Positions 8,266 through 17,955 are shown, counted from the first letter of the stretch. The stretch: 64,000 nucleotides of DNA from Halomicrococcus gelatinilyticus (GCA_024227995.1 CP100465.1:2604001-2668000); one strand, 5' to 3'. Translations and numbers: made by a program. The notes: a model not told the origin generated them from the sequence alone.

Positions 8266-8427
8266 GCAGGTACATTCCGGCTCGTCCTCGCCGTCGCCTT
8301 CGTGCACCGGTTCCCGACGCTCGACGTCGACGCTGTCTGGCACTTCGGGCTGCTCGTCTTCGCGCCCGCGGTCGCGTTACGGTTCCGCGAGCGAGTCCAG
8401 GCGGAGTTGCGAGAAGAAGCCGCGTGA
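8266..8427 (+). pseudogene. Start-less remnant of a small membrane protein, in frame with the preceding gene
   Basis: Immediately after the TAG at 8263-8265 the same frame stays open for 53 codons to TGA at 8425-8427 and looks protein-like. It has the hydrophobic run VWHFGLLVFAPAVALRF followed by a charged tail RERVQAELREEAA. There is no ATG. The only alternative start is a GTG at 8302, without a promoter or ribosome-binding site. It is either the 3' part of a truncated gene or a C-terminal extension of the upstream membrane protein cut off by a stop mutation. I cannot tell which from this sequence. Confidence 0.4.
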
Positions 8428-8435
8428 GTGCTTTG

Positions 8436-8550
8436 GCTACGCCTCGTCGAACAGAACGACGCGAGGCGTCGCTTGCACGACGAAGCTACGCTTCGTCGAA
8501 CGCCGTGTATCGGGGACTCACGTGCTCGATGAAGCTACGCTTCATCGAAC
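8436..8550 (-). repeat. Three copies of the 3' end of the dehydratase gene, 49-bp period
   Basis: A 17-bp motif (minus strand GTTCGATGAAGCGTAGC and variants, encoding Phe-Asp-Glu-Ala-stop) begins at 8436, 8485 and 8534, exactly 49 bp apart. The copy at 8534 is the true end of the dehydratase gene. The two downstream copies also read as short tails ending FDEA-stop (FVVQATPRVVLFDEA and FIEHVSPRYTAFDEA). Copies two and three contain perfect 9-bp hairpins around the stop (8478-8498 and 8527-8547), which may also serve as terminators. Confidence 0.8.
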
Positions 8551-9773
8551 AACTCCTCGCCGTCGACCATGTGCTCCTCGACGACGTCCATGTCGAGGGT
8601 GACGCCGAGTCCGGGGTCCTCCGGGATCTCGATGTAGCCGTCCTCGATGACGTCCTCCTCGACCAGGTCCTCCCACCAGCCGAGCTGGTAGGAGTGGTAC
8701 TCGACGGCGAGGCTGTTCGGGATGGCGGTGCCGACGTGCGCGCTGGCCATCGTCGCGACGGGTGAGGCCACGTTGTGCATCGCTACCGGCGTGTAGTAGG
8801 TGTCCGCCATGTCGGCAATCTTGCGCGTCTCGCGCATGCCGCCGACCTTCGGCATGTCGGGCGCGATGATGTCGACCGCCTGCTCTTCGAGGAGGCGGCG
8901 GTGACCGTGCTTGCGGTAGACGTTCTCGCCGGCGGCGATGGGCACCGAGGTGCTCTGGGTGACCTCCCGCTGCACGTCGTGGTTCTCCGGCGGTACGGGG
9001 TCCTCGAGCCACCAGACGTCGTACCCTTCGAGTTGATTCGCCAGGCGCTTGGCGCTGCCACCGGAGAACGTCCAGTGGCAGTCGAAGGCGACGTCCGCGC
9101 GGTCGCCGACGCGCTCGGTGACGGCCTCGACGATGTCGACCTTGTGCTCTACCTCGGGGTTCCGGAGGTGGCGGTTCGCGCGGTCCTTCTCGTGGCCCGA
9201 GGGCACGTCGAGGTCGAACTTCAGGGCGTCGTACCCCAGTTCCTCGACGACGCGCTCGGCCTCGTCGGCGTTCGACTCGGGGTCGGCCTCCTCGCCGGCG
9301 TGGCAGTCGCAGTACACGCGGACGCGGTCGCGGTACTTCCCGCCGAGCAACTGGTAGGCCGGCGCGTCGAGCACCTTGCCCGCGAGGTCGTGGAGCGCGA
9401 CGTCGACGCCCGAGATGGCGGTGACGGTGACGCCGCCGATGGAGCCCTCGCCGGACATCTTCTGGACGAGGTGCTCGAACAGGCGGTCGACGTCGAGCGG
9501 GTTCTCGCCGACGAGGAACGGTCGCATCCGGTCGATGAGCTCCGGCACGCCCGCGCCCCAGTAGGCCTCGCCCGTCCCGACGACGCCCGCGTCGGTGTAG
9601 ACGCGGACGAGCGTCCAGGGGAAGTTGCCGTCCACCATCGTCGTCTGGACGTCGGTGATCTCCAGGTCGCGCGGGCCGCCGCGGTCGGCCGTCACGCCCA
9701 TCGTCTCCCCGGACAGGTCGCGCATCGTGTACTCCGCGTTCGGGTCGTGAAGCGTCGAGTAGTCACGCACCAT
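8535..9773 (-). CDS. gnaD: D-gluconate dehydratase-like enolase-superfamily enzyme
   Basis: This 412-residue mandelate racemase/muconate-lactonizing-type enzyme carries the lid sequence [10 protein letters not shown], the KFDLD lysine motif near residue 190, metal ligands in [16 protein letters not shown] and GENVYRK, and the C-terminal [13 protein letters not shown]. The overall sequence closely matches haloarchaeal gluconate dehydratases of the semi-phosphorylated Entner-Doudoroff pathway as I remember them, so 2-keto-3-deoxygluconate is the expected product. Xylonate or galactonate dehydratase cannot be excluded. The ATG at 9773 lies about 27 bases after a TTTTACTA box, and longer in-frame starts lack support. 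The last four codons are repeated twice downstream. Confidence 0.78.
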   Translation of the reverse strand: MVRDYSTLHDPNAEYTMRDLSGETMGVTADRGGPRDLEITDVQTTMVDGNFPWTLVRVYTDAGVVGTGEAYWGAGVPELIDRMRPFLVGENPLDVDRLFEHLVQKMSGEGSIGGVTVTAISGVDVALHDLAGKVLDAPAYQLLGGKYRDRVRVYCDCHAGEEADPESNADEAERVVEELGYDALKFDLDVPSGHEKDRANRHLRNPEVEHKVDIVEAVTERVGDRADVAFDCHWTFSGGSAKRLANQLEGYDVWWLEDPVPPENHDVQREVTQSTSVPIAAGENVYRKHGHRRLLEEQAVDIIAPDMPKVGGMRETRKIADMADTYYTPVAMHNVASPVATMASAHVGTAIPNSLAVEYHSYQLGWWEDLVEEDVIEDGYIEIPEDPGLGVTLDMDVVEEHMVDGEELFDEA

Positions 9774-9952
9774 ACGCCCAGGTACTCTCCCTGTAGTAAA
9801 AGATTCGAGGGTTCGGGAAGAGATGGTCCGGCGGAGTGGCCCCGGACGGTGCAGCGGCCTCCGTCGGTGCCAGACCACCAGACGGAGTCGACATGGCAGA
9901 CGCTACAGTGGTTGGTCGGCTGGAACTGCGGGAAAGGGGTCTCGCGGTGCGG

Positions 9953-10099
9953 TCAGAACAGCGCGAGCGGGATGCCGAAGGCCAGGACGGCCCCGACGAC
10001 GAAGATGACGAGACCCACGCCCACGTCGCGCATCGAGTACTCCTGCTGCGGTGCCGTCACGCGCTCACGTTCCTCCGCGTCGTATTCGTGGCCGCTCAT
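9953..10099 (-). CDS. Small single-span membrane protein (48 aa)
   Basis: This 48-residue protein has a charged N-terminal half ([18 protein letters not shown]) ending in EYSMRDVG and one hydrophobic span, [18 protein letters not shown], at the C terminus. The layout and the [12 protein letters not shown] motif recur in short haloarchaeal membrane proteins of unknown function (I believe DUF7550-like). It reads divergently from hisF with about 150 bases between the starts. The function is unknown. Confidence 0.7.
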   Translation of the reverse strand: MSGHEYDAEERERVTAPQQEYSMRDVGVGLVIFVVGAVLAFGIPLALF

Positions 10100-10250
10100 A
10101 CCCGGTGGTCGTTCGTCCCGGTACTTCGGTGTGTCGGTCCGACGCGTCGACAGCTCCCGACGCGTTCTGCTGGCGTGCGCTCGTTGGTCGGCGAACGTTC
10201 GCCCCAATCCGACCGCTTTTGGCGTCACGCTCCCAACCTGCGCCCACCGA

Positions 10251-11066
10251 ATGACCCTCACGAAGCGCATCATCCCGTGCATCGACGTGGACGTCGACGA
10301 CGACGGCAACGCGGCGGTGTACACGGGCGTCAACTTCGAGGACCTGAAGTACACCGGCGACCCGGTGGCGATGGCTCGCGCGTACAACGACGCCGGGGCG
10401 GACGAGTTCGTCTTCCTCGACATCACCGCCAGCGCCGAGGGGCGCGAGACCATGCTCGACACCGTCTCGGCCGTCGCGGACGAGGTGTTCATCCCGCTGA
10501 CGGTCGGCGGCGGCATCCGGACCCGCGAGGACATCAAGGAGACGCTGCGGGCGGGCGCGGACAAGGTGTCCATCAACACCGGCGCGCTCGACCGCCCCGA
10601 ACTGATAACCGAGGGCGCGGCGGCGTTCGGCAACCAGTGCATCGTCATCAGCGTCGACGCCCGCCGCCGGTTCGACGAGGAGGGCGAGCACTACGCCCAG
10701 GTGGACGGCGAGTCCTGCTGGTTCGAGTGCACCGTCAAGGGCGGCCGCGAGGGTACCGGCATCGACGTCGTCGAGTGGGCCACGGAGGCCGAGGAACGCG
10801 GGGCCGGCGAACTGTTCGTCAACTCCATCGACGCCGACGGGACGAAGGAGGGGTACGACGTCCCGCTGACCGGCGCCGTCTGCGACGCCGTCTCGACGCC
10901 GGTCATCGCCTCCTCGGGCTGCGGCGGCCCGGAGGACATGCACGAGGTGTTCGCCGACGCTGGCGCGGACGCCGCCCTCGCCGCCTCGATCTTCCACTTC
11001 GACGAGTACTCCATCCGAGAGGTCAAGGAGTATCTCGACGACCACGACGTGCCGGTTCGGCTGTAG
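10251..11066 (+). CDS. hisF: Imidazole glycerol phosphate synthase subunit HisF
   Basis: This 271-residue (beta/alpha)8 barrel is the cyclase half of IGP synthase. With HisH it converts PRFAR and ammonia to IGP and AICAR in histidine synthesis. The catalytic aspartates are in IIPCIDVD (near residue 11) and VISVDARRR (near 130). The phosphate-binding loops [11 protein letters not shown] and [10 protein letters not shown] are intact. The length is close to the usual 250-270. A T-run (CTTTTGG) about 30 bases upstream supports the ATG at 10251; the open frame extends far upstream without support. No other his gene is adjacent, as is common in archaea. Confidence 0.96.
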   Translation: MTLTKRIIPCIDVDVDDDGNAAVYTGVNFEDLKYTGDPVAMARAYNDAGADEFVFLDITASAEGRETMLDTVSAVADEVFIPLTVGGGIRTREDIKETLRAGADKVSINTGALDRPELITEGAAAFGNQCIVISVDARRRFDEEGEHYAQVDGESCWFECTVKGGREGTGIDVVEWATEAEERGAGELFVNSIDADGTKEGYDVPLTGAVCDAVSTPVIASSGCGGPEDMHEVFADAGADAALAASIFHFDEYSIREVKEYLDDHDVPVRL

Positions 11067-11130
11067 CCGCTCGCCGACAGCTGTCGCACGGGCATAAGTT
11101 TCAACTTCTTTCAATTTAATCGTGTGGCTG

Positions 11131-11490
11131 ATGCACGACGTGTCAGCCAACACGGACGAGAACCGCCTCTCCATCACGCTCGCGGGCAAGTTCGACGACG
11201 ACGAGGCCACGGCGAGCGCCGAAGCGACGATGGCGGCCGTCGAGGAACTGGAACCGGGGTTCGACGTGCTCACCGACCTCCGGGAGTTCGAGCCGAGCAC
11301 CGACGCGGCGAAGGAGCAACTGGAACGTTCGAAGCTGTTCCTGGCCGCCCACGACGTCGGCACCGTCGTCAGGGTCGTCGGCGACTCGCCGCTGGCGAAC
11401 ATGCAGTTCGACCGGACCGGCGACGAGGACTACGAGGTCCACACGGTCGACAGCGTCTCGGAGGCGGAGTCGATACTGGACGGCCAGTAA
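11131..11490 (+). CDS. STAS/SpoIIAA-like small acidic protein
   Basis: This roughly 119-residue soluble acidic protein has alternating strands and helices: RLSITLAGKFDDDEA, then DVLTDLREFEPS, then GTVVRVVGDSPLANMQF. This resembles the SpoIIAA-like/STAS fold. Those domains usually act in regulation or lipid and protein binding, and no partner is nearby. A GTG at 11122 is in frame, but AATTTAA at 11113-11119 is too close to it, while the ATG at 11131 fits archaeal spacing somewhat better. The function is unknown. Confidence 0.65.
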   Translation: MHDVSANTDENRLSITLAGKFDDDEATASAEATMAAVEELEPGFDVLTDLREFEPSTDAAKEQLERSKLFLAAHDVGTVVRVVGDSPLANMQFDRTGDEDYEVHTVDSVSEAESILDGQ

Positions 11491-11524
11491 CGAGCGCGGC
11501 GCCTGTGCCGGGGCGAGGGCGCTC

Positions 11525-12553
11525 TCACGCGCGGTACGTCTCGTACAGCGCCGCCGCGCCGCCGAGAGCGAGGACGAACCAGTAGCTCGCCACGCGGTAG
11601 AACAGCGCGATGACGCCCGCCGTCTCCAGCGAGACTGCGCCGGCCGTCAGACCGACGAGCAGGGCGACGATGGCCACCTCGACGCCGCCGAGACCGCCGG
11701 GGGTGGGCGTCACGCCGGCGACGGTGCTCGCGGGCACGACGAACAGGACGACGAACGGGTCCAGGTGGACGCCGACCGTCAGCCCCGCGAAGTACAGCGG
11801 CAGCGCGAAGAAGAGCCAGCCCAGGCTGGCGTAGGGAAGCGTCCGCTTGACGGCGTCGGGGTGGTCGGCTATCTCCTGGATGCCCCGGAAGAACTCCCGG
11901 GTGCGGCCGCGGATCGAGTCCGCGTCGACGCGGTCGGTCCGCGCCGCGATTGGCCGGACGACCCGGACGACGACCGACTCGACGACCGACTGGTGCCGCC
12001 AGCCGGCGTAGACGACGACCGGGACGAGGACCGCCATCGCGACCAGCGCCCCGACGAGGTAGCGAACCTGCGGGGGAAGGTCGGCCCGGACCGCGAGCGC
12101 GAACCCGCCGAGCGCGGCGAACCCGAAGAACGGAACCAGGTTCAGCAGTTCCGCCGAGAGGACGCCCGCGAGGCTCTCCTGGTAGGAGGCGCGGTCGTCC
12201 GTCGAGAGCACGAACGCGACGAACGGGCTCCCGCCCGCCTTGCCGAACGGCGTCACGTAGTCGCCGAACGTCGCCGCGAAGTACGTGACGACGAGCGACG
12301 GCAGGGGGATGTCGACGTCGAACACCGCGAGGACGACGGCCCACACCTGCGACCAGAGGACGAGTCCGACGGCCGTCGACGCACAGGCGGCGAGGACCCA
12401 CACCGGGTTCGCGTCCGCGAGCGCGCGCTGCAGTTCGTTCCAGCCGATGACGCGGCCGAACAGGTAGAACACGACCGCGGCCACCGCGAACCCGACCACC
12501 GCCTTCGCGGCGGTGGCACGGGTACTGCTCCCCGTCTCGTCACCGACTGACAT
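11525..12553 (-). CDS. Lysylphosphatidylglycerol synthase-like (YbhN/UPF0104) membrane protein
   Basis: This 342-residue polytopic membrane protein of the flippase-like family has about eight hydrophobic helices. Family hallmarks are FGDYVTPFGKAGGSPFVAF (about residues 96-114) and ASTVAGVTPTPGGLGGVEVA near residue 275. Such proteins are thought to move or modify polar lipids, and haloarchaeal members are uncharacterised. It lacks the soluble aminoacyl-transfer domain of bacterial MprF, so it is not expected to aminoacylate lipids by itself. The neighbours give no specific clue. Confidence 0.8.
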   Translation of the reverse strand: MSVGDETGSSTRATAAKAVVGFAVAAVVFYLFGRVIGWNELQRALADANPVWVLAACASTAVGLVLWSQVWAVVLAVFDVDIPLPSLVVTYFAATFGDYVTPFGKAGGSPFVAFVLSTDDRASYQESLAGVLSAELLNLVPFFGFAALGGFALAVRADLPPQVRYLVGALVAMAVLVPVVVYAGWRHQSVVESVVVRVVRPIAARTDRVDADSIRGRTREFFRGIQEIADHPDAVKRTLPYASLGWLFFALPLYFAGLTVGVHLDPFVVLFVVPASTVAGVTPTPGGLGGVEVAIVALLVGLTAGAVSLETAGVIALFYRVASYWFVLALGGAAALYETYRA

Positions 12554-12759
12554 CTACTCCCCCCGTGACCCTGACGTACATCTGCTCCCCCGTGGACCGC
12601 CGGCCGCGGTCGGCGAGACTGACCGTCGACCGCACTCACGTGTGATACGAATCGCCGCGCCGACGGTTGTGTCTACTGGCGGACCGTGCGGGGTCGACGC
12701 TCGGTGAGCGGAGGCTCGGCTATCGGGCGGACGAACGAAGAGAAATCGGGGGTCGGGAC

Positions 12760-13041
12760 TCAGGCCGCGGCCTGGAAGGCCTCGCGGAAGCTGGTCGTCT
12801 TCTCCTTGATGCGGCCGACGGCGTCCTCGAGCGCGTCGAGGGGGTCGTCGCCCTCGGTCTTGATGGTGAGGAGGGGGTCGGTCTGGCCGCCCGACTGTTC
12901 GGGGTTCATGTCGTAGGTGGCCGCCGCGACGCCCTCGGTCTCGAGGAGCGCGCCCTTCAGCACGTTCATGAAGGTGTGGTCCTCGCCCCCGATCTCTATC
13001 TCGAGTTCCGTGTCGGTCTTCTCGATGACCCGCAGTTCCAT
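12760..13041 (-). CDS. rpo11: DNA-directed RNA polymerase subunit Rpo11 (L)
   Basis: This 93-residue subunit L of archaeal RNA polymerase pairs with Rpo3 (D) in the assembly platform equivalent to the bacterial alpha dimer. It begins [17 protein letters not shown] and carries the conserved [16 protein letters not shown] motif and the C-terminal helix [17 protein letters not shown]. The start at 13041 removes an in-frame ten-codon extension, and an A/T stretch (AAGATTGAAA on the minus strand) lies about 27-30 bases upstream. Length is normal for the family. Confidence 0.95.
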   Translation of the reverse strand: MELRVIEKTDTELEIEIGGEDHTFMNVLKGALLETEGVAAATYDMNPEQSGGQTDPLLTIKTEGDDPLDALEDAVGRIKEKTTSFREAFQAAA

Positions 13042-13132
13042 GGGTCCGGATTCGCCACTCTCGCGTTTCAATCTTGCGAAACACCCGTTCTGGGGCGGTC
13101 GACGCCCTATCGTCGAGGTCGGTGTGGTTCGC

Positions 13133-15271
13133 CTACGGCAGCGCGAGGAAGACGACGTAGGCGATCGATACGAGCACCGTGGCGTGCTTCGCGCCGTCCC
13201 TGACCGTCCCCTCGCCCATCTTCCCGGCGACGAGACCGGAGAACAGCCCCTGCACCAGGGCGGTGTGGAAGAACACGAGCGTGTAGGCGTCGATGTTCAC
13301 CGACCCGACGTCGCCGACGCCGGCGATGCCCGCCGTCGCGCCGGTCGCGGTGCCCGTCGACCCCTCGGTCGGCACCTCCGTCGCCGGGAGCGTCTCCAGT
13401 TCCGGGATGAGGATGGCGTCCAGCGCGCCGACGATGACGAGGAAGACGAAGAAGGAGAGGTAGATGATGACGATGTAGGTCGCCATCTCCTGGCGGCGCT
13501 GGCGGCGCAGTCGCCGCGTCGCCTGCGCGTCGTCGGCGGCGATGCGGAGCACGCGCCCGATGTCGCCGCTCGCGTGCATCGCGTTCGTGACGAGCGTCAC
13601 GACCCGCGTGATGGTGGGGCTGTCGACCCGGTTCTCGAACCGGTACAGCGCCGTGCTGGCGTCCGTCCCCCACTCGACGTCGCGCCAGAGGCGTCGCACC
13701 TCCTCGTCGAGCACGCCGAGGTCGCTGTCGACGACGCGTTCGAGGCTCTCGACGACGGTCATCCCGGCCTCGTTGACGCTGGCGAGGCGGTCGAGCAGGT
13801 CCGGCGCCGTCGCCTCGATGGCGACCAGTCGCCGCCGCCGCAGCTCCTGGACGACGGCGAACGTCCCCAGCACGAACAGGGCGGCCAGCACGACGGCGTC
13901 GTCGACGGTGCGCGCGGTCGCGGTGCCGGCAGCGACCTCGGGGCCGACGGCGCCCAGGAGCCCGAGGACCGCGAGCGGGACGGTCGCGTACAGGACGACG
14001 ACCGGGTCGGCCAGCGCGGTGCGGATCGGGTTCGCCAGCACCGACCGGACGTCGCGGAACCGGTCGTACAGCGCCAGGCGCTCGAAGTTGGCCGTCCATC
14101 TGTCGCGGAGCGAGGCGGCGTCGGTGCCGCCGTCGCCGAGCGCGGTCCGCCGGGCGTCGGCGTCGCTCGTGCGGCGCACGTCCGGCAGCGACTGGTCGAC
14201 GTCGCGCTCCTGGCGCGTCGCGGTGAGCGACTCCGTGATGCTGTCGAGGTAGACGACGAATCCGACGTTGCCCAGCGGGACGAGCAGGTAGGTCAGCAGG
14301 GTGAGGAACTGCAGCGTGTCGGCGACGTCCATCAGGCCGACGATGACCAGCAGCGTGATGAGCAACAGCGGCCCGACGACGAGCAGGGAGACGTACCCCT
14401 CAGCGAGCGTCGCCAGCAGTTCGAGGAACGCCTCCTGTTGGGCCTTGGCGTCCTCCTGGTACCGCTCGTACTGGTCGTGGAGGAACGAGGGGAGGCTCTG
14501 TCCACTCCGGAGCACGCTGGTCAGGTTCTCCGCGAACTCCTCGAACTTCTGGCTGGGCGACTGGTGGGCCATCCGCTGGATGGCCGACAGCATGTCGAGG
14601 CCGAACAGGTCCATCGCCTTCACCGCGACGCCGACCTCCTCGGCGGCCTCGCCGTAGACGCCGTGGTTGTGCGCCAGCGTGCGCAGTATCTCGGGGAACG
14701 CCATCCCGCTCCGCGAGAGGGCGTACATGAACGCCACCGTCCGCCCGAGGCTCTCGTCGATCTGGCGTTCGCGGGCGTCGGCGCGGTGGGAGAGGTTCGC
14801 CCACCGCAGCCAGTAGGTGAGCGCGCCGCCGACGATGCCGACGGTGGCGCTGGAGAACAGGAGGACGACGAACAGTTCGGACGCCGACAGCGTCGGCACG
14901 GAGTGGAGGGTGGCGAGGAACTCGAACTGCGCCGGGAGCGTCGCCCGCATCTCCTCCGGGGAGACGGACAGCACCGCGAGCACGGCCCCGACGAGGTAGA
15001 CGCCGAGGACGCTGCCGGTGACGGCGGCCAGCGTGGCGTACACCCACGTCTTCGAGGCGTACAGCCGGTGGGTCTCGCCGACGTGAGCGGCCCGGAGGAG
15101 GCGCTTCCGCCTGGCCTGCCGGCGCCCGCTCTTGCGGACGTACCTGCCGAACACGGCCAGCGCGAAGCGCGTGACCACCCGGTTCGCCCGCCGACTGACC
15201 GGCGACAGCGCGACCGGCGCGAGCAGCGACAGCGCCAGCACCAGCGGCAGGTAGTTCAGCAGCGTCATCAC
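13133..15271 (-). CDS. pilC: Type IV pilus / T2SS-F membrane platform protein (PilC-like)
   Basis: This 712-residue archaeal PilC/TadC-like protein has two type II secretion F domains. The first (about residues 170-330) contains [18 protein letters not shown] and [13 protein letters not shown]. The second (about 470-640) contains [20 protein letters not shown] and a basic [11 protein letters not shown] stretch before the membrane span. Around nine membrane helices are visible. It would anchor the PilB ATPase and assemble pilin filaments. Its ATG overlaps the PilB stop by four bases. No pilin, prepilin peptidase or adhesin gene is adjacent, so the substrate must be encoded elsewhere. Confidence 0.85.
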   Translation of the reverse strand: MMTLLNYLPLVLALSLLAPVALSPVSRRANRVVTRFALAVFGRYVRKSGRRQARRKRLLRAAHVGETHRLYASKTWVYATLAAVTGSVLGVYLVGAVLAVLSVSPEEMRATLPAQFEFLATLHSVPTLSASELFVVLLFSSATVGIVGGALTYWLRWANLSHRADARERQIDESLGRTVAFMYALSRSGMAFPEILRTLAHNHGVYGEAAEEVGVAVKAMDLFGLDMLSAIQRMAHQSPSQKFEEFAENLTSVLRSGQSLPSFLHDQYERYQEDAKAQQEAFLELLATLAEGYVSLLVVGPLLLITLLVIVGLMDVADTLQFLTLLTYLLVPLGNVGFVVYLDSITESLTATRQERDVDQSLPDVRRTSDADARRTALGDGGTDAASLRDRWTANFERLALYDRFRDVRSVLANPIRTALADPVVVLYATVPLAVLGLLGAVGPEVAAGTATARTVDDAVVLAALFVLGTFAVVQELRRRRLVAIEATAPDLLDRLASVNEAGMTVVESLERVVDSDLGVLDEEVRRLWRDVEWGTDASTALYRFENRVDSPTITRVVTLVTNAMHASGDIGRVLRIAADDAQATRRLRRQRRQEMATYIVIIYLSFFVFLVIVGALDAILIPELETLPATEVPTEGSTGTATGATAGIAGVGDVGSVNIDAYTLVFFHTALVQGLFSGLVAGKMGEGTVRDGAKHATVLVSIAYVVFLALP

Positions 15272-16914
15272 TCGAATCCCGAGACGTTCGTCTCCATGTC
15301 GTCGACGACGCGCTCGACGACGGCGTCCGGGTCGGCGTAGTACTCGTTGACCATCGCGGTGAACCGCCGGTAGTCAGTGACGTCGTTCTCGCGGAGGTAC
15401 TGGAGCACGCGCTTGCGGTCGCGCAGTTCCGAGAGCAGGTCGGACCGCGACCAGCCGTGGCTCTCCCGGATGTCGTCGAGGACGTCGCTGTCGCGCTTCT
15501 CGAAGGTGTCGCTGTCGGCCTGCCACGAGAAGGTCGTCGAGTAGTCGAGGTCGCCGGTCCGCTGGTCGATGCCGTCGATCTCGGCGATCGTCCTGGTACG
15601 CCGGACCCGCTCCTTCCCGACGTAGGTGAGCGCCTGGATGGAGAGGACGTCCAGCGACTGGATCATCGCCCGTGGGACGTTGATAGGGTCGTTCTCCAGG
15701 CGGTTGATTACCGTCTGCACCGAGTCGGCGTGCATCGTCGAGTACGTCGTGTGTCCGGTGTTCATCGCCTGGAACAGCGTCATCGCCTCCTCGCCGCGCA
15801 CCTCGCCGACCGCGATGTACTCGGGGCGGTGGCGCAGCGCCGACCGCAACAGGTCGTACATCGTGATGTCCGCGCCCTCGTCGAGTCGCTCGCGGGTGAC
15901 GCTCGACAGCCAGTTGTCGTGGTACAGCGTCAGCTCCCGGGTGTCCTCGATGGTGAGCACCTTCGACCGCGGCGGGATGAACATCGAGATGGCGTTCATC
16001 GACGTGGTCTTGCCGGAGGCGGTGCCGCCGGCGAAGATGAGCGACTTGTTGTTCTCGATGGCGAGCCAGAGGTACGCCATCTGGTCGAGCGAGAAGGTGC
16101 CGTAGTTCACGAGGTCGACCGGCGTGAACGGCTCCTCGGCGTACTTCCGGATGGTGAACGCCGAGCCGCGCGGCGTTACCTCCTCGCCCAGCGCCAGTTC
16201 GGCGCGCGAGCCGTCCGGCAGCGTCGCCTCGGAGACCGGCTCCCCGACGCTGACGTGCTGGCCGGCCTGCTGTGCGAGGCGCACGACCAGGCTGTCGAGT
16301 TCCTCCTCGTCGTAGACGACGTTCGTCTCCACGTCGGTGTACTCCTCGTGGTAGACGAAGATGGGGAGGTCGTAGCCGTCGCAGGAGACGTCCTCGATGT
16401 TCGGGTCGGCCATCAGCGGGTCGAGCTTGCCGAAGCCGCGGAACGACCGGTAGAGGTAGTAGAAGAGTCGGTAGTAGGTCGCCATGTCGACCTCGACGCC
16501 GTACACCTCCAGCAGTTCGTGCAGTTCGTCTTTCAGCACTCCCTCTGCGGGTTCGTCGCCCATCTCGCGCCGGTAGATGAGCGACTGGCGGATGTCGGAG
16601 AACAGCTTTTCCAGCAGTTCGGTCTCCAGGTCGTCCAGCTCCGGTTCGACGACGTGGTAGCGGTGTTCGTTCGCCTCGGGGTCGTAGTTGATGCTGACGA
16701 AGGCGAAGGGAGCGTTCACCCAGTACCGGTCCACCTCGCGGTAGCCCGAGACGCCGGTGAACGAGACGAGCGAGCCGTGCTCGCGGGGGTCGTAGTCCTC
16801 GACCGGGATGGTCGACCCGCGAAGCATCTCGGCCGTTCGTCTGAGCGTCCGCCGGAAATCCCGGATGCGGACCGTGAGGTCGTGGGTGAACTCCTCCAGC
16901 GACAGGCTCGACAT
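15268..16914 (-). CDS. pilB: Type II/IV secretion ATPase (PilB-like)
   Basis: This 548-residue hexameric assembly ATPase has an N-terminal region (1 to about 180) and a core ATPase domain. The core shows Walker A IFAGGTASGKTTSMN, the Asp box LTIEDTRELTLYHDN, Walker B AVGEVRGEEAMTLFQAM and the His box NTGHTTYSTMHAD. It powers pilus assembly together with the PilC-like protein downstream (ATGA overlap). Upstream there are about 230 bases shared with the divergent DUF5793 gene, including an A/T run (ACTTAAATC, about 17000). That spacing suggests an untranslated leader rather than a leaderless mRNA. Confidence 0.9.
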   Translation of the reverse strand: MSSLSLEEFTHDLTVRIRDFRRTLRRTAEMLRGSTIPVEDYDPREHGSLVSFTGVSGYREVDRYWVNAPFAFVSINYDPEANEHRYHVVEPELDDLETELLEKLFSDIRQSLIYRREMGDEPAEGVLKDELHELLEVYGVEVDMATYYRLFYYLYRSFRGFGKLDPLMADPNIEDVSCDGYDLPIFVYHEEYTDVETNVVYDEEELDSLVVRLAQQAGQHVSVGEPVSEATLPDGSRAELALGEEVTPRGSAFTIRKYAEEPFTPVDLVNYGTFSLDQMAYLWLAIENNKSLIFAGGTASGKTTSMNAISMFIPPRSKVLTIEDTRELTLYHDNWLSSVTRERLDEGADITMYDLLRSALRHRPEYIAVGEVRGEEAMTLFQAMNTGHTTYSTMHADSVQTVINRLENDPINVPRAMIQSLDVLSIQALTYVGKERVRRTRTIAEIDGIDQRTGDLDYSTTFSWQADSDTFEKRDSDVLDDIRESHGWSRSDLLSELRDRKRVLQYLRENDVTDYRRFTAMVNEYYADPDAVVERVVDDMETNVSGFE

Positions 16915-17144
16915 TGGTTGTGTCCTCGGTTACTCGCCCGGACGCCGTCACGTCCGAACGGTGATAGGTGGTTATCGTGCGGTTGATTGGAGCCGGGGTA
17001 CTTAAATCAATGGCTGGCCGTCCCGATCCGGATACGTCCGTTCGGCCGACAGATTCTTGCGCTCGACGTCCCGGCGGAAAAGCCCCACGGCTCGTATCGT
17101 GGCGTTACGTTCATCACAGGGGAGAACGTAGACGGCACCACGGA

Positions 17145-17618
17145 ATGAGGCGCGACTACTTCACCCTGGACGTCGAAAACATCGACTGGGTCGACGAAGA
17201 CGGTTCTCCCAGCAAGCCGACGGTAACGATCCACTTTGAGGGGCCGTCGTCGACCCTTCGAGAGCGCCTCACGGGTCCGGACGGCGACCTGCTCGACGCC
17301 GACGAGACGGACGTGACGTTCCGTCTCCAGGAGAGCGTGGACGAGCCCGGTGCGACCGGCGTCGTCAGCGTCACGAACCGCACCACCGGGGACTTCATCC
17401 TCGAACTGAACGAGGAGGCTGAGGACGTCCTCCGGTTCATCCGCGCCGCACGGACCTACGGGCAGGAGACCAGCGACACGACCGGCCGCTACCACGTCGA
17501 GATCGCGATCAACGGCGACGACGAGGTCGAGTACGAGAAGACCACGTTCCTCGTCTACAACCGCGAGGGCAACCTCCTCCGTCAGCACAGTCTCATCCCC
17601 AGCGGCGTCGAACTCTGA
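17145..17618 (+). CDS. DUF5793 family protein
   Basis: This 157-residue acidic, soluble haloarchaeal protein begins MRRDYFTLDVENIDWVDEDG and contains SSTLRERLTGPDGDLLDADE and a C-terminal FLVYNREGNLLRQHSLIPSG. I recognise it as the haloarchaea-restricted DUF5793 family of unknown function. It is beta-rich with no signal peptide or membrane span. The open frame extends upstream, but the conserved N terminus fixes the ATG at 17145. It is divergent from the pilB-pilC pair. Confidence 0.75.
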   Translation: MRRDYFTLDVENIDWVDEDGSPSKPTVTIHFEGPSSTLRERLTGPDGDLLDADETDVTFRLQESVDEPGATGVVSVTNRTTGDFILELNEEAEDVLRFIRAARTYGQETSDTTGRYHVEIAINGDDEVEYEKTTFLVYNREGNLLRQHSLIPSGVEL

Positions 17619-17737
17619 CGCTTCGGTAGTCTCCCCACCGCTGGCGATTCGACAGCGTCCCCTCGTTTCTCGCGCCGACGATGCGCCAGCCGTGCGGCCG
17701 TGGCGAGCGGCCGCGGTGACCTGCCCAGACCGCGATG

Positions 17738-17863
17738 CTACAGCGCGATGACGCCGGTCGCGGCGGCGGCGAGAACGAGTGCACCGATCGCGGCCATGAG
17801 GACGATGAGCCCGATGAGCCAGTCGAACACGCCGTCCGGGGTCGTCAGCTTGGGCAGGTTCAT
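17738..17863 (-). CDS. 41-residue single-span membrane microprotein
   Basis: This short frame reads MNLPKLTTPDGVFDWLIG, then a continuous hydrophobic helix to the C terminus (LIVLMAAIGALVLAAAATG). ATAAAAAATAAG on the minus strand (about 17887-17899) is a strong TATA box 26-30 bases upstream of the ATG, which supports a real leaderless transcript. The helix orientation suggests an N-in tail-anchored protein, a possible client of Get3. The family and function are unknown. Confidence 0.6.
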   Translation of the reverse strand: MNLPKLTTPDGVFDWLIGLIVLMAAIGALVLAAAATGVIAL

Positions 17864-17886
17864 AGTAGCTGATAGGACGCGACGAG

Positions 17887-17931
17887 GCTTATTTTTTATG
17901 CGGATAGCGGCTGGGAATCGAGTGAACCTAA
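17887..17931. promoter_or_regulatory. Divergent promoter region between the microprotein and phosphohexomutase genes
   Basis: The A/T-rich run at 17887-17900 (TATTTTTTATG on the plus strand) is the TATA box of the minus-strand microprotein. A weaker element (CCTAAG, about 17926-17931) lies about 27 bases before the ATG of the phosphohexomutase at 17956. The strengths differ clearly, the microprotein side being stronger. Confidence 0.5.
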
Positions 17932-17955
17932 GTGCCCGTGGGGGAACTGTCGCGT

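Noticed and set aside
8775-10250. Upstream in-frame extension of hisF by about 490 codons
   Set aside because: It overlaps two real minus-strand genes, and HisF proteins begin at the conserved [12 protein letters not shown] with a promoter just upstream.
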